DNA of 64,000 nt, taken from the NCBI GenBank assembly GCA_963663845.2, contig OY760650.2:248001-312000 (forward strand), in the 5' to 3' direction. The position numbers and the translations under genes are program-made. Source of the DNA: Versatilivorator sp963663845. GTDB lineage: Bacteria > Acidobacteriota > Terriglobia > Versatilivoradales > Versatilivoraceae. The notes below the pieces were generated by a model, which was not told the origin of the DNA, searched no databases, and saw only the letters and a program-made list of their open reading frames with translations. Shown piece by piece: positions 17,664-25,929 of the stretch (positions are counted from its first letter, which is position 1; each line of letters begins with the position of its first letter).

Positions 17664-18021
17664 CTCCGGTCTCGGATCTCTCCTTCCCTTTGCGGTCCCG
17701 CCACGACTGACGGAACAGCATGAAGACCTCCCAGGTCCCGGTGAAGCGCTTACGTGCGTGCCTGGGTTCTAAGACACCGCGGGGCTCCTCTCCCCCTCAC
17801 CTTGGCGGTGGAGCGGATCTTGCCTTCGGCTGCCCGCATGGCCTCGGCACCCCGGATGAGCGTGTTTTCGGTGCTCAATAGCCCTGCCCACACGCACCCC
17901 TGTCAACGCTTGACCCACACCCTCGCGGTTGTAGGCCCATGACTCGGGGCGGAAGTGGTGGTTAACCTTTCCTTCCCGCCGGACTTTCACCGGCTACGCT
18001 TCACCAGTTAGCCTGGCGCTC

Positions 18022-18152
18022 GCGGGCGGGACGCCCGCGCTCCCGGGTGGGCCTCATCCCGTGACGTCGTCGCAGCCAAGCAGGTCCGTCGGTATTCGTG
18101 TCTATTCGTGTTCATTCGTGGTTCGTCTTTATTGACGATTGGGTGTTTCACT
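18022..18152 (+). repeat. Dispersed repeat copy 1, right part
   Basis: This is the continuation of copy 1 beyond the intron, starting at the palindrome GCGGGCGGGACGCCCGC. It runs through the TTCGTGTCTATTCGTG block to TTGACGATTGGGTGTTTCAC. It is followed without a gap by copy 2, so two copies are head to tail. Confidence 0.8.
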
Positions 18153-18554
18153 GAAGGGACACGAAGCGGGACGGCTTTGCCGCATCGGCAGGGGCAGTGC
18201 CTCCTCGCGGAGCAGGAAGGATGGAAGGAGGCGCCCCTCCGGGAGCGCGGGCGTCCCGCCCGCATCCTCTGCGTTGGGTGGCCGCTCCGTTTCCCCGTGA
18301 TGCGGCGCCCGGTCACCCTGCCGCCGGGAATCCCATGGGCTCGGCTGAAGCGGAATCGTGGCGCCGTTGCCGGTCGAGCCGGGTCGAGAAGAAGGGTGAG
18401 GCTGTGCCAGTGTTGTGCGGGCGGGACGCCCGCGCTCCCGGGTGGGCCTTCCTCCCGTGACGTCGTCGCAGCAAACCACGTCCATCGGTCTTCGTGTCCA
18501 TTCGTGGCTCGCCTTTATTGACGATTGGGTGTTTCACCCTCGTATGATCCGCAC
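18153..18554 (+). repeat. Dispersed repeat copy 2
   Basis: A near-complete copy of the roughly 440-bp repeat, directly abutting copy 1. It shows the uninterrupted sequence at the intron insertion point (TGTTGT followed by GCGGGC). The right end reads TTGACG at 18518 and TATGAT at 18543, ending ATGATCCGCAC. zapA ends about 70 bp further right. Confidence 0.8.
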
Positions 18555-18624
18555 GGAACGTCGGGGCTCGGCGATCATCCGACCTGTCGGCGGAGTGGGG
18601 CCTGTCCTCCCGAAGATCCGGCTC

Positions 18625-18918
18625 TCACTCGGGAAGCAACGCTTCGATCATTTCGGAGCAGCGGCTGCTCCTGTCGGCGATAGCGGCCTCTGCCCGCTGA
18701 GCCTGATCCCGTTGCTGAAACAGCTCGTCGGCAATATTCAGCGCCGCCATCACGGCGACCTTGACGGTATCGACGGTTCGACCGGACTCCTGGATTTCTC
18801 GCATCTTGCCGTCGACATAGGCCGAAAGCCGATCGAGGTAGTCCCCGTCGATGGCCCCGGTGACAGCGTAAATCCGATCACAGATCTCAACCCGCCTGAC
18901 CTCGTTCTCTCTTTGCAT
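18625..18918 (-). CDS. zapA: Cell division protein ZapA
   Basis: The protein has 97 residues, matching the ZapA family (VEICDRIYAVTGAIDGDYLDRLSAYVDGKMREI... KVAVMAALNIADELFQ). The N-terminal half is the FtsZ-binding globular part and the C-terminal half is a coiled coil. It bundles FtsZ filaments at midcell. It is the last gene of the pheS-pheT-zapB-like-zapA run, 25 bp after its neighbour. Confidence 0.9.
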   Translation of the reverse strand: MQRENEVRRVEICDRIYAVTGAIDGDYLDRLSAYVDGKMREIQESGRTVDTVKVAVMAALNIADELFQQRDQAQRAEAAIADRSSRCSEMIEALLPE

Positions 18919-18943
18919 CGTCCGCGCTCCAAGGGTCGACCAT

Positions 18944-19201
18944 TCAAATTTCCCATCCGTCCAAACTGCCCAGGATCCGCTCGACTTTCTCCTTGATCAG
19001 CTCCCGATCCTTTTCAAATTCCGAGACCTCGGACTTCAGCCGGCCATTCTCCGACGACACTTGCTCCAATTCCGATTCGAGCCTCCGGAGGTCCGCTTCC
19101 AGGGCTTCATTCCGAGCCTTGGTGGCCTTGAACAACTCCACCATCCGATAGACCCGGCTCTCGAGGTCAGCAAATTTTTCCAGTCCGTCTGCCAACGTCA
19201 C
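18944..19201 (-). CDS. ZapB-like coiled-coil cell division protein
   Basis: The protein has 85 residues and is almost entirely heptad coiled coil (FADLESRVYRMVELFKATKARNEALEADLRRLESELEQVS). Size, composition and position directly upstream of zapA fit the ZapB-like family, which links ZapA to the division site. Its start overlaps the pheT stop by 4 bp (ATGA-type), so it is translationally coupled. Any small coiled-coil protein could look like this, so the name depends on context. Confidence 0.75.
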   Translation of the reverse strand: MTLADGLEKFADLESRVYRMVELFKATKARNEALEADLRRLESELEQVSSENGRLKSEVSEFEKDRELIKEKVERILGSLDGWEI

Positions 19202-21252
19202 CCCCTCAGCCGCGCACCGAACCTGTCTCTCAGACTGGCCAACACCGCCTGGTCGAATCGATTGGCATCTTCCTCCACCAGCGTTCGATCCAGCCTCTGG
19301 TAAACGAGCCGGATCGATATTCCCTTCTTGCCGCGCGGCAATCGATCTCCCTGATACAGGTCGAACGGGAATATCGCACGCAGTGCCTCGATTTCAATAT
19401 CGCGGATGGCCGATTCGATATCCCCATAGCTGACCTCGCCGTCCACCACGATGGAGAGGTCCCTCTGAATGGCGGGGAAACGCGGAATTCGCCTGACCCT
19501 GGGTTCGGAACGCCACAGTGGATGGAGTCGGCCCAGCTCGATTTCAGCCGCAAACACCGGCTGTCCAATCTTGTGGTCGGCACAAATGCCGGGATCCAGT
19601 TGACCGAAACTCCCCAACTCGGCATCCCCGAGCCGGATTCGTCCGGCGGCAACCGAACTCCAGTGGGAATCCGACCCTTCACCGACTTCGAACCAGACAT
19701 CCTGCTCGCCGGGAGTCGACGCCTCCAACAGCGTCTCGATATCCCCCTTGAGGTCAAAGAGCGAGAAGGCCCTGGCGGCGCCATGAACCGTTTTTTCCTC
19801 CAGGTTGCCCGTCGCCAGCAGCCCCACTCTGGATGGCTCTCCGGACTGTTGCGGTTGAACCCATCCGTAGACTTTTCCGATCTCGAAGATCTTGAGGCTC
19901 CGGATGCCGCGGTTGTAATTCCACGACAACGAAGCCAGCAGTCCCGGCAATAGCGAGGTTCTCATGACTCCGGTTTCCGAGGACAGGGGATTCAGTACCG
20001 AAATCGCCTGCTTGTTGCCGAATTTGAGATCGTCCCCGGCATCCACCAGGGGATAGGTCAGTGTTTGAGAATATCCCAGGTGCAACAAGCGCTCGGTCAC
20101 GGTCTTTTCCACCCGGTAACCCTTGCTGCGTTGGGCGCCACCTCGCCAGGCAGGCAGCCTGGAGGGCAGGTTTCCGTAGCCGTGGTGGCGGGCGATCTCC
20201 TCGATCAGGTCGATCTCCCGCCCCACGTCCATCCGTGAGGTCGGGAGGGCAACCGTCCAGCCTTCGGGGTTGCTGTTGAGAATCCTGAATTGCAGGGAGT
20301 CGAGGATCCTCTCGACCTGGTGGCCGTCGATCTCCAGCCCCAGCAGCCTGGCCAGGCGCGAGCGGCGAAGCAGCACCGGAGGTCTCTTCAAGGCTCCGGG
20401 GTAGTTGTCGAGCGGCCCCGGCAGGATTTCTCCCCCGGCCAGCTCCTGAATCAGTTGAGCGGCCCGGTTGGCGGCCGGCAGGGTCGCTTCCAGGTCCGCT
20501 CCCCGTTCGAATCGATGAGAAGCTTCCGTGTGGATACCCAGGGCCTTGGAGGTCTTTCGAACCGAAACGGGATCGAACCAGGCGCTTTCGACCAGTACGT
20601 CCCGGGTGCTCGCGCCGATTTCGCTATCCCGTCCTCCCATGATTCCGGCCAGGGCGAGAGGCTTGGCCGGATCCGCGATGAGCAGCACCCCCTCCCTCAG
20701 AGGGTGTTCAACCCCGTCGAGAGTCACCAGGCGCTCGCCGTTGCGCGCCTTTCGCACCACGATCCGCCCGGCATGAATCCTGGAGAGGTCGAAGGCATGG
20801 GTCGGATGGCCACTTTCCATCAGCACGTAGTTGGTGGCATCGACAATGTTGTTGATGGGCCGAATACCCAGGGAATCCAGCCTTTGGCGCAGCCAATCCG
20901 GAGAGGGCCCGACCCGAACCCCGCGGATCAACCGCGCCGAATAGCGGCGGCAAAGCCGGGGGGACTCGATCTCGACCGCAGCCTGACCGGAGGTCGACGG
21001 CCCCGACTCGGACAACTCGACCGGCCTTGACGGAAGGGTCTTCCCATAGAGCGTGGCGATCTCTCTGGCGACGCCCCGGTGGCCCAGGCAATCCGGTCGA
21101 TTGGTGGTCAGCTCGAGCTCCAGGAGAGAGTCTGTGGACCTGGATTCGATGACCTCGGCCACCACCCCGCAATGGGTCAGATCCGCCGCCAACCGATCGG
21201 GTTCGGCGTCGAAATCCACCATCTCTCCGAGCCAGCGATAGCTAACGATCAT
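19198..21252 (-). CDS. pheT: Phenylalanyl-tRNA synthetase beta subunit
   Basis: The protein has 684 residues. It lacks the N-terminal EMAP/tRNA-binding extension of the roughly 790-residue form, as in several phyla. Domains in order: B1-like start (MIVSYRWLGEMVDFDAEPDRLAADLTHCG), B3/B4 editing region (RLIRGVRVGPSPDWLRQRL... NNIVDATNYVLMESGHPTHAFD), B5 (LLGLEIDGHQVERILDSL), the catalytic-like core (RTSLLPGLLASLSWN) and the C-terminal anticodon-binding FDX-ACB domain (FPAIQRDLSIVVDGEVSYGD). It forms an alpha2-beta2 enzyme with pheS, 28 bp upstream. Confidence 0.95.
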   Translation of the reverse strand: MIVSYRWLGEMVDFDAEPDRLAADLTHCGVVAEVIESRSTDSLLELELTTNRPDCLGHRGVAREIATLYGKTLPSRPVELSESGPSTSGQAAVEIESPRLCRRYSARLIRGVRVGPSPDWLRQRLDSLGIRPINNIVDATNYVLMESGHPTHAFDLSRIHAGRIVVRKARNGERLVTLDGVEHPLREGVLLIADPAKPLALAGIMGGRDSEIGASTRDVLVESAWFDPVSVRKTSKALGIHTEASHRFERGADLEATLPAANRAAQLIQELAGGEILPGPLDNYPGALKRPPVLLRRSRLARLLGLEIDGHQVERILDSLQFRILNSNPEGWTVALPTSRMDVGREIDLIEEIARHHGYGNLPSRLPAWRGGAQRSKGYRVEKTVTERLLHLGYSQTLTYPLVDAGDDLKFGNKQAISVLNPLSSETGVMRTSLLPGLLASLSWNYNRGIRSLKIFEIGKVYGWVQPQQSGEPSRVGLLATGNLEEKTVHGAARAFSLFDLKGDIETLLEASTPGEQDVWFEVGEGSDSHWSSVAAGRIRLGDAELGSFGQLDPGICADHKIGQPVFAAEIELGRLHPLWRSEPRVRRIPRFPAIQRDLSIVVDGEVSYGDIESAIRDIEIEALRAIFPFDLYQGDRLPRGKKGISIRLVYQRLDRTLVEEDANRFDQAVLASLRDRFGARLRG

Positions 21253-21280
21253 TTTTCAGATTTCAGGCAGGCGGCCACCG

Positions 21281-22330
21281 TCAGAACTGCCGCAGAAACC
21301 GCAAATCATTCCGGTAGAAGTGCTGAATGTTATCGACCCCATACTGGATCATGGCAAAGCGCTCGATGCCGATGCCGAAGGCGAACCCGGTATACCGTTC
21401 AGAGTCGATACCCACGTGGCGGAACACTTCCGGGTCCACCATGCCGGCCCCCAATACCTCGATCCAACCGGTTTGCTTGCAGACGCGGCATCTGCTGCCC
21501 GAACAAAAAATGCAGGAGATATCCACCTCTGCGCTGGGCTCGGTAAAGCCGAAGTAGCTGGGCCGGAAGCGAACCCGGGTTCCTTCACTGAAGAAGGCCT
21601 TCAGAACGTACTCCATGGTTCCCTTGAAATCCCGAAAGGTGAGGTGCTCGTCCACGGCCAGGCCCTCCACCTGCTGAAAGACCGGGGAATGGGTGGCATC
21701 GGGATTGTCCCTCCGATAGACGGTGCCCGGACAGATGATGCGGAGCGGTGGGCGCAGCCGTTCCATGGTTCGAATCTGCACGGGGGAGGTGTGGGTCCTC
21801 AACAACAGGCTCTCGGAAAGGTAGAAGGTGTCTCCCTGGTCTCTGGCGGGGTGATCCTCGGGAATGTTCAACGCCTCGAAGTTGTAGTAGGGGGTCTCCA
21901 TTTCCGGTCCGTCCGCAACCGAATAGCCGATGGAATAAAAAATCTCCTCGATGTCACGCTGCACCCGGGTCAGCGGATGCAGGTGGCCGAGCGCGCGCCG
22001 CCTGCCCGGAAGGGTCAAGTCGAGGGCGACCCTGGCCGACTCCTGCCGGGCCGACTCCGACTCGATCCTCTGTCTGGCGGCCCCTATGGCGGTCTCGATC
22101 CTGGCCTTGAACTGGTTCAGGCTGCGCCCGACCTCCTTGCGATCGGCCGCGGCCACAGACTTGAGTCCCTTCATCAGCAGAGTCAACTGCCCTGCCTTGC
22201 GGCCGAGGTATCGATCTCGCAGCAATGAAAGCTGTTGCCCGGATGCGGCTTCGGCCAGATCGGCCTCGAAAGACTGTTTCAATGCGGCCAGTTCTTCCAA
22301 CATTGGCGGTTCCACCACGGATTCCGGCAT
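21281..22330 (-). CDS. pheS: Phenylalanyl-tRNA synthetase alpha subunit
   Basis: The protein has about 349 residues from ATG 22328-22330. The longest frame starts at a TTG inside the upstream terminator-like hairpin and is unlikely. A further ATG at 22301-22303 (MLEELAALKQ) matches the usual N-terminus and is an alternative. The N-terminal coiled coil precedes the class II core: HPLTRVQRDIEEIFYSIGYSVADGPE (motif 1), RTHTSPVQIRTM and VYRRDNPDATHSPVFQQVEGL (motif 2), and GIGIERFAMIQYGVDNI (motif 3). It charges tRNA-Phe; a tRNA-Phe gene lies at 10.0 kb. Confidence 0.94.
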   Translation of the reverse strand: MPESVVEPPMLEELAALKQSFEADLAEAASGQQLSLLRDRYLGRKAGQLTLLMKGLKSVAAADRKEVGRSLNQFKARIETAIGAARQRIESESARQESARVALDLTLPGRRRALGHLHPLTRVQRDIEEIFYSIGYSVADGPEMETPYYNFEALNIPEDHPARDQGDTFYLSESLLLRTHTSPVQIRTMERLRPPLRIICPGTVYRRDNPDATHSPVFQQVEGLAVDEHLTFRDFKGTMEYVLKAFFSEGTRVRFRPSYFGFTEPSAEVDISCIFCSGSRCRVCKQTGWIEVLGAGMVDPEVFRHVGIDSERYTGFAFGIGIERFAMIQYGVDNIQHFYRNDLRFLRQF

Positions 22331-22339
22331 GGAAACAGA

Positions 22340-22361
22340 AAAAAAGGGGCTCAAGGCCCCC
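22340..22361 (-). terminator. Terminator or attenuator between rplT and pheS
   Basis: Read on the minus strand, GGGGC-CTTGA-GCCCC forms a GC hairpin followed by a run of seven T. It ends about 10 bases before the pheS ATG and 145 bases after rplT. A second strong hairpin (CGAGCGCC/GGCGCTCG) lies upstream at about 22390-22420. In enterobacteria pheST is controlled by attenuation at this same place. No Phe-rich leader peptide was found here, so the control mechanism is open. Confidence 0.7.
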
Positions 22362-22506
22362 CTGTCGCTACACCCAACCCCATTGCTTCAATCATGCGGC
22401 GAGCGCCCCGCTACGGCGCTCGGCGACGCCACCGGCAATCAGTGTCCTGCCACAGAACACCAGACACCGGTCGCATTCCGGGCCAATCGCAGCCACCCAG
22501 CCGGTC

Positions 22507-22863
22507 CTATGCGGCGGCCTGTTTGGCGGTCTCGGCCAGCTTGGCGAACATGGCCGGATCCTTCACCGCCAAGTCGGCCAGAACCTTTCGGTCCAGCTCG
22601 ATGCCCGACTGCTTCAAGCCGTGCATCAGCCTGCTGTAGGACAGCCCGTTGAGCCTGGCCGCCGCCGATATGCGCACGATCCACAAAGACCTGAAATCTC
22701 TCTTGCGCACCCTTCTGTCGCGGGCGGCGAATCTCAAGGCCCGATCGACCGATTCCCTGGCGGAATGAAAGAGCTTGCTCTTGGTGCCTCGATAGCCCGA
22801 GGAGGCCTTGAGGAGCTTGCGCCTTCGGTTTCTCCGTCCGGCGCCTCGCGTGACTCTTGCCAC
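22507..22863 (-). CDS. rplT: 50S ribosomal protein L20
   Basis: The protein has 118 residues, the standard L20 length, beginning MARVTRGAGRRNRRRKLLK. Typical signatures are GYRGTKSKLFHSARESVDRALRFAARDRRVRKRDFRSLWIVRI and GLSYSRLMHGLKQSGIELDRK. It binds 23S rRNA during early 50S assembly. It follows rpmI by 64 bp in the conserved infC-rpmI-rplT order. Confidence 0.97.
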   Translation of the reverse strand: MARVTRGAGRRNRRRKLLKASSGYRGTKSKLFHSARESVDRALRFAARDRRVRKRDFRSLWIVRISAAARLNGLSYSRLMHGLKQSGIELDRKVLADLAVKDPAMFAKLAETAKQAAA

Positions 22864-22927
22864 AGTGACTTCACCTCCGTCCCATCAATACGCTATTGCC
22901 CGCTGGACGAGCTTGCCCAACTCCCGA

Positions 22928-23128
22928 TCAGGAGGCGTAGGGCAGCATCTTCCTGACCTTCGACAGGTCGCTTCTGCTCACCAGGTCCGACTGGTCGAGC
23001 TTGCGCTTCCGCTTGGTCGTCTTCTTGGTCAAGATGTGGCGGGCGTGGGAGTGACCCCGCTTGATCTTGCCGCTGGCGGTCAGCTTGAACCGCTTCTTGG
23101 CTCCGCGATGAGTTTTTAGCTTTGGCAC
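22928..23128 (-). CDS. rpmI: 50S ribosomal protein L35
   Basis: The protein has 66 residues starting MPKLKTHRGAKKRFKLTASGKIKR, the classical L35 N-terminus, and continues with HARHILTKKTTKRKRKL. It is highly basic. It lies between infC (51 bp upstream) and rplT. Confidence 0.97.
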   Translation of the reverse strand: MPKLKTHRGAKKRFKLTASGKIKRGHSHARHILTKKTTKRKRKLDQSDLVSRSDLSKVRKMLPYAS

Positions 23129-23179
23129 TTCACCTCTCCTGCTTCGGGCAGGGCTTCCGGCCTGGGCCGGGTCCCCGTC

Positions 23180-23716
23180 CTACTTCTTGCCGGCAAAAAT
23201 GACGAACATGTGGTTGCCTTCCATCTTCGGATTTCCCTCAACCGAACCCTGCTCGCCGACGTCCTCGATCAGGCGGAGAATCAACTGGCGGCCAATGCTC
23301 TTGTGCGCCATTTCCCGACCCCGAAAATTGACCGACGCCTTGACCTTGTCTCCGTCTTCCAGGAAACGAAGGATGTTCTTCTTCTTGAACTCGTAGTCGT
23401 GGTTGTCGGTCTTGGGGCGAAACTTGATCTCCTTGACGTGGATCATCTTCTGGTGCTTCTTGGCCTCGTGCGCCTTTTTCTTGAGCTGGTACAGGTACTT
23501 GCCGTAATTCATGATACGGCAGACCGGGGGATTGGCTGTGGCCGAGATCTCAACCAGGTCCAGCTCCTTGGCTCTGGCCACCCTGAGTGCATCCGCCGGA
23601 GGCATGATGCCGAGTTGCTGGCCGTCCACATCGATCACCCGAATTTCCCTGGCCCGAATGCGATCGTTGATGTTGACGCGGATCCGCTGACGACTGAACG
23701 TGGGCTTGCGACGAAT
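23180..23716 (-). CDS. infC: Translation initiation factor IF-3 (AUU start)
   Basis: The protein has 178 residues. The first in-frame ATG or GTG would remove the start of the N domain, but the frame extends upstream in good IF-3 sequence (RVNINDRIRAREIRVIDVDGQQLG). It reaches an ATT codon at 23714-23716, with a perfect GGAGG seven bases before it. E. coli infC uses the same rare AUU start for autoregulation by IF-3 itself. N domain, linker (KYLYQLKKKAHEAKKHQK) and C domain (EIKFRPKTDNHDYEFKKKNILRFLEDGDKVK) are complete. It is 45 bp downstream of thrS. Confidence 0.93.
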   Translation of the reverse strand: MRRKPTFSRQRIRVNINDRIRAREIRVIDVDGQQLGIMPPADALRVARAKELDLVEISATANPPVCRIMNYGKYLYQLKKKAHEAKKHQKMIHVKEIKFRPKTDNHDYEFKKKNILRFLEDGDKVKASVNFRGREMAHKSIGRQLILRLIEDVGEQGSVEGNPKMEGNHMFVIFAGKK

Positions 23717-23761
23717 ACATTCACCTCCGTGACTTTGCCAATGTCGGCAGTTGCGGACCCG

Positions 23762-25687
23762 CTAGGGCCGCACCGCCTTTTTGTCCCGTAAATCCTGAAT
23801 CAAATCCAGAAATTTTTCAAAGGAAAAAGAGCCGAGATCTCCGTCAAACCGGTTCCTGACCGCCAGGGTGCCCTCCTCCAACTCCCTGTCCCCCAGGATG
23901 ACCATGAAGGGAACCTTCTCGAGCTGGGCTCTCCGGATCCTGGCGTTCACCTTTTCGTTCCGCAGGTCGGTCTTGACGCGAAACTCCTCCTGCGCCAGCC
24001 TGGCCTCCAGGGCCGAGGCCGCCTCCGCATGTCTCTGGCTGATCGGCAGGACAACCACCTGGACCGGCGCCAGCCAGAGAGGAAAGGCCCCGGCGTAATG
24101 TTCGATCAATATGCCGAAGAATCGTTCCATGGACCCCAGCAGGGTCCGGTGAACCATGTAGGGACGGTGCGATTTTCCGTCTTCTCCCACATAGGAGAGA
24201 TCGAAGCGCTCCGGAAGATTGAAATCGAACTGAATGGTGGTGCACTGCCAGGAGCGACCGATGGCATCCTTGATATTGAGGTCGATCTTGGGCCCATAGA
24301 AGGCGCCGCCTCCTTCGTCGGTGCGGTACTCCAGTCCCCGCGCCTCCACGGCTCGGCGCAGGGCCTCGGTGGAAAGGTCCCAGTCTTCGACCGACCCCAC
24401 GTACTTCTCGGGCCGCGTCGACAGAAAGACCTCCAGGTCGCTGAAGCCGAAACTGCTCAGCAGAGACCGGGTGAAGTCCAGCACGCCCAGGATTTCCTCT
24501 TCGACCTTCTCCGACTGGCAAAAGATGTGGGCGTCGTCCTGAGTGAATCCCCGCACCCGCAGCATACCCTGCAAGGTTCCCGACCGCTCGTAACGGTACA
24601 CGGTTCCGGTCTCCGCCCACCGCAGGGGAAGCTCGCGATAGCTCCGCAACCGATTCTTGTAAATGAGGATGTGGAAGGGGCAGTTCATGGGCTTGAGCTG
24701 ATAGTCCACCTCGTCCACTTCCATGGCCCCGTACATGCTCTCTCGATAGAAGTCCACGTGCCCGCTGGTGCGCCACAAGTCCTTCTTGGCGATGTGGGGC
24801 GTGCACACGAATTGGTAGCCGCCGCCGAGATGCTGCCGGCGCCAGAAATCTTCGATCTGGTTGCGAATCAAGGCTCCATTGGGGTGCCAGAAGACCAGGC
24901 CCGGGCCCGCATCCTCCTGCAGGCTGAACAGGTCCAGCTCCTTGCCGATGCGGCGGTGGTCGCGCTTCCTGGCCTCTTCCAGTTGATGGAGATGGACCGC
25001 GAGCTGCTTCCTGTCGTAGAACGAGGTTCCGTAGATTCGCTGGAGCTGCTGGTTGGCTTCGTCGCCCTTCCAATAGGCCCCGGCCACCGACAGCAGCTTC
25101 AACGCCTTGATCCTGCCCAGGGACGGGATGTGAGGCCCCCGGCAAAAATCGATGAGGCTTCCGACCTTGTAGCAGGAGAAGCGTTCCCCGGCCCTTTCCC
25201 GGATCAACTCGCACTTGAGGTCGGCGCCCTGCTCCCGGAACCATTCCAACCCCTCCGCCTTGTCCATCCATTGTCGCTCGAAGGGATAGTCGGCCTTCAC
25301 CAGCTCCAGCATCCGCTGCTCGATGGTCTCCAGTTCCTCCGCCGTAAAGGGATCATCCCGCTGAAAATCGTAGTAGAAGCCGTTTTCGATGGGCGGGCCG
25401 ATACCGAGCTGGGTTCCCGGAAACAGCTCGATGACCGCCAGCGCCAGCAGGTGGGCGCTGCTGTGACGGTAGACCTGCAACGCCTCCGGGTCGCGCTCGG
25501 TCAGGATGGTGACGGTGGAATCACTGTCCAGCCTGGTGGTCAGATCCACCAGTTGGCCGTCCACTTTGCCCACCAGGGCCGCTCGCGCCAGGCGCGACCC
25601 GATGGACCGGGCCACCTCCAAAACGGTTGTTCCGGAATCGACATCCTTGCGGCTGCCGTCCGGCAGCGTCACTGTGATCTGGCTCAT
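23762..25687 (-). CDS. thrS: Threonyl-tRNA synthetase
   Basis: The protein has 641 residues, the full bacterial length, starting MSQITVTLPDGSRKDVDSG at ATG 25685-25687. In order: TGS domain, the HXXXH editing domain (RHSSAHLLALAV), class II catalytic core with the zinc-ligand motif MNCPFHILIYKN, motif 2 (RYERSGTLQGMLRVRGFTQDDAHIFC) and motif 3 (HRTLLGSMERFFGILIEHYAG), then the anticodon-binding domain (PVQVVVLPISQRHAEAA). It heads the thrS-infC-rpmI-rplT-pheST run. The frame is open further upstream without similarity. Confidence 0.97.
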   Translation of the reverse strand: MSQITVTLPDGSRKDVDSGTTVLEVARSIGSRLARAALVGKVDGQLVDLTTRLDSDSTVTILTERDPEALQVYRHSSAHLLALAVIELFPGTQLGIGPPIENGFYYDFQRDDPFTAEELETIEQRMLELVKADYPFERQWMDKAEGLEWFREQGADLKCELIRERAGERFSCYKVGSLIDFCRGPHIPSLGRIKALKLLSVAGAYWKGDEANQQLQRIYGTSFYDRKQLAVHLHQLEEARKRDHRRIGKELDLFSLQEDAGPGLVFWHPNGALIRNQIEDFWRRQHLGGGYQFVCTPHIAKKDLWRTSGHVDFYRESMYGAMEVDEVDYQLKPMNCPFHILIYKNRLRSYRELPLRWAETGTVYRYERSGTLQGMLRVRGFTQDDAHIFCQSEKVEEEILGVLDFTRSLLSSFGFSDLEVFLSTRPEKYVGSVEDWDLSTEALRRAVEARGLEYRTDEGGGAFYGPKIDLNIKDAIGRSWQCTTIQFDFNLPERFDLSYVGEDGKSHRPYMVHRTLLGSMERFFGILIEHYAGAFPLWLAPVQVVVLPISQRHAEAASALEARLAQEEFRVKTDLRNEKVNARIRRAQLEKVPFMVILGDRELEEGTLAVRNRFDGDLGSFSFEKFLDLIQDLRDKKAVRP

Positions 25688-25929
25688 CTCTGGCTCACCA
25701 ACTCCTGTCTGATCAACGGCATAGTACCAAATAAACCCAGCTTGGTCAATTTCCTGGCCCCGCAATTCCGGGGCTTCCCTTCCCCCGGAAAAGGGGAAGA
25801 TTCCTTGGGCCGGCGCGATTTCCCTCCATACCCGGCGATGCAAACTCTACCGGAAAACGGGCCGCTCGCGTACTATTGTGGCTTGGCCCGCGACTTGGCC
25901 CGTGACACCCAAAGGCCCCCCGACGCACC

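Larger units (their letters stand above)
16110..18021 (-). mobile_element. Group II intron, complete, 1,912 bp
   Basis: Comparison with uninterrupted repeat copies places the ends exactly. Read on the minus strand it begins GAGCGCC at 18021 and ends CCGCGAT at 16110. It contains a 5' structured region (17664-18021), the reverse transcriptase/maturase gene, and after its stop a domain V-like hairpin (16150-16181) and a domain VI-like hairpin. The 5' exon ends in the hairpin GCGGGCGTCCCGCCCGC. Insertion next to a stem-loop is typical of group IIC introns, though the 5' GAGCG departs from the GUGYG consensus. Class assignment is inference. Confidence 0.9.

Noticed and set aside
18129..18485. Small Pro/Arg-rich frames within the dispersed repeats, also at 15767-16129, 50549-51013 and 56525-57073
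   Set aside because: The frames differ between copies and break at copy ends, so they are repeat sequence translated, not genes.
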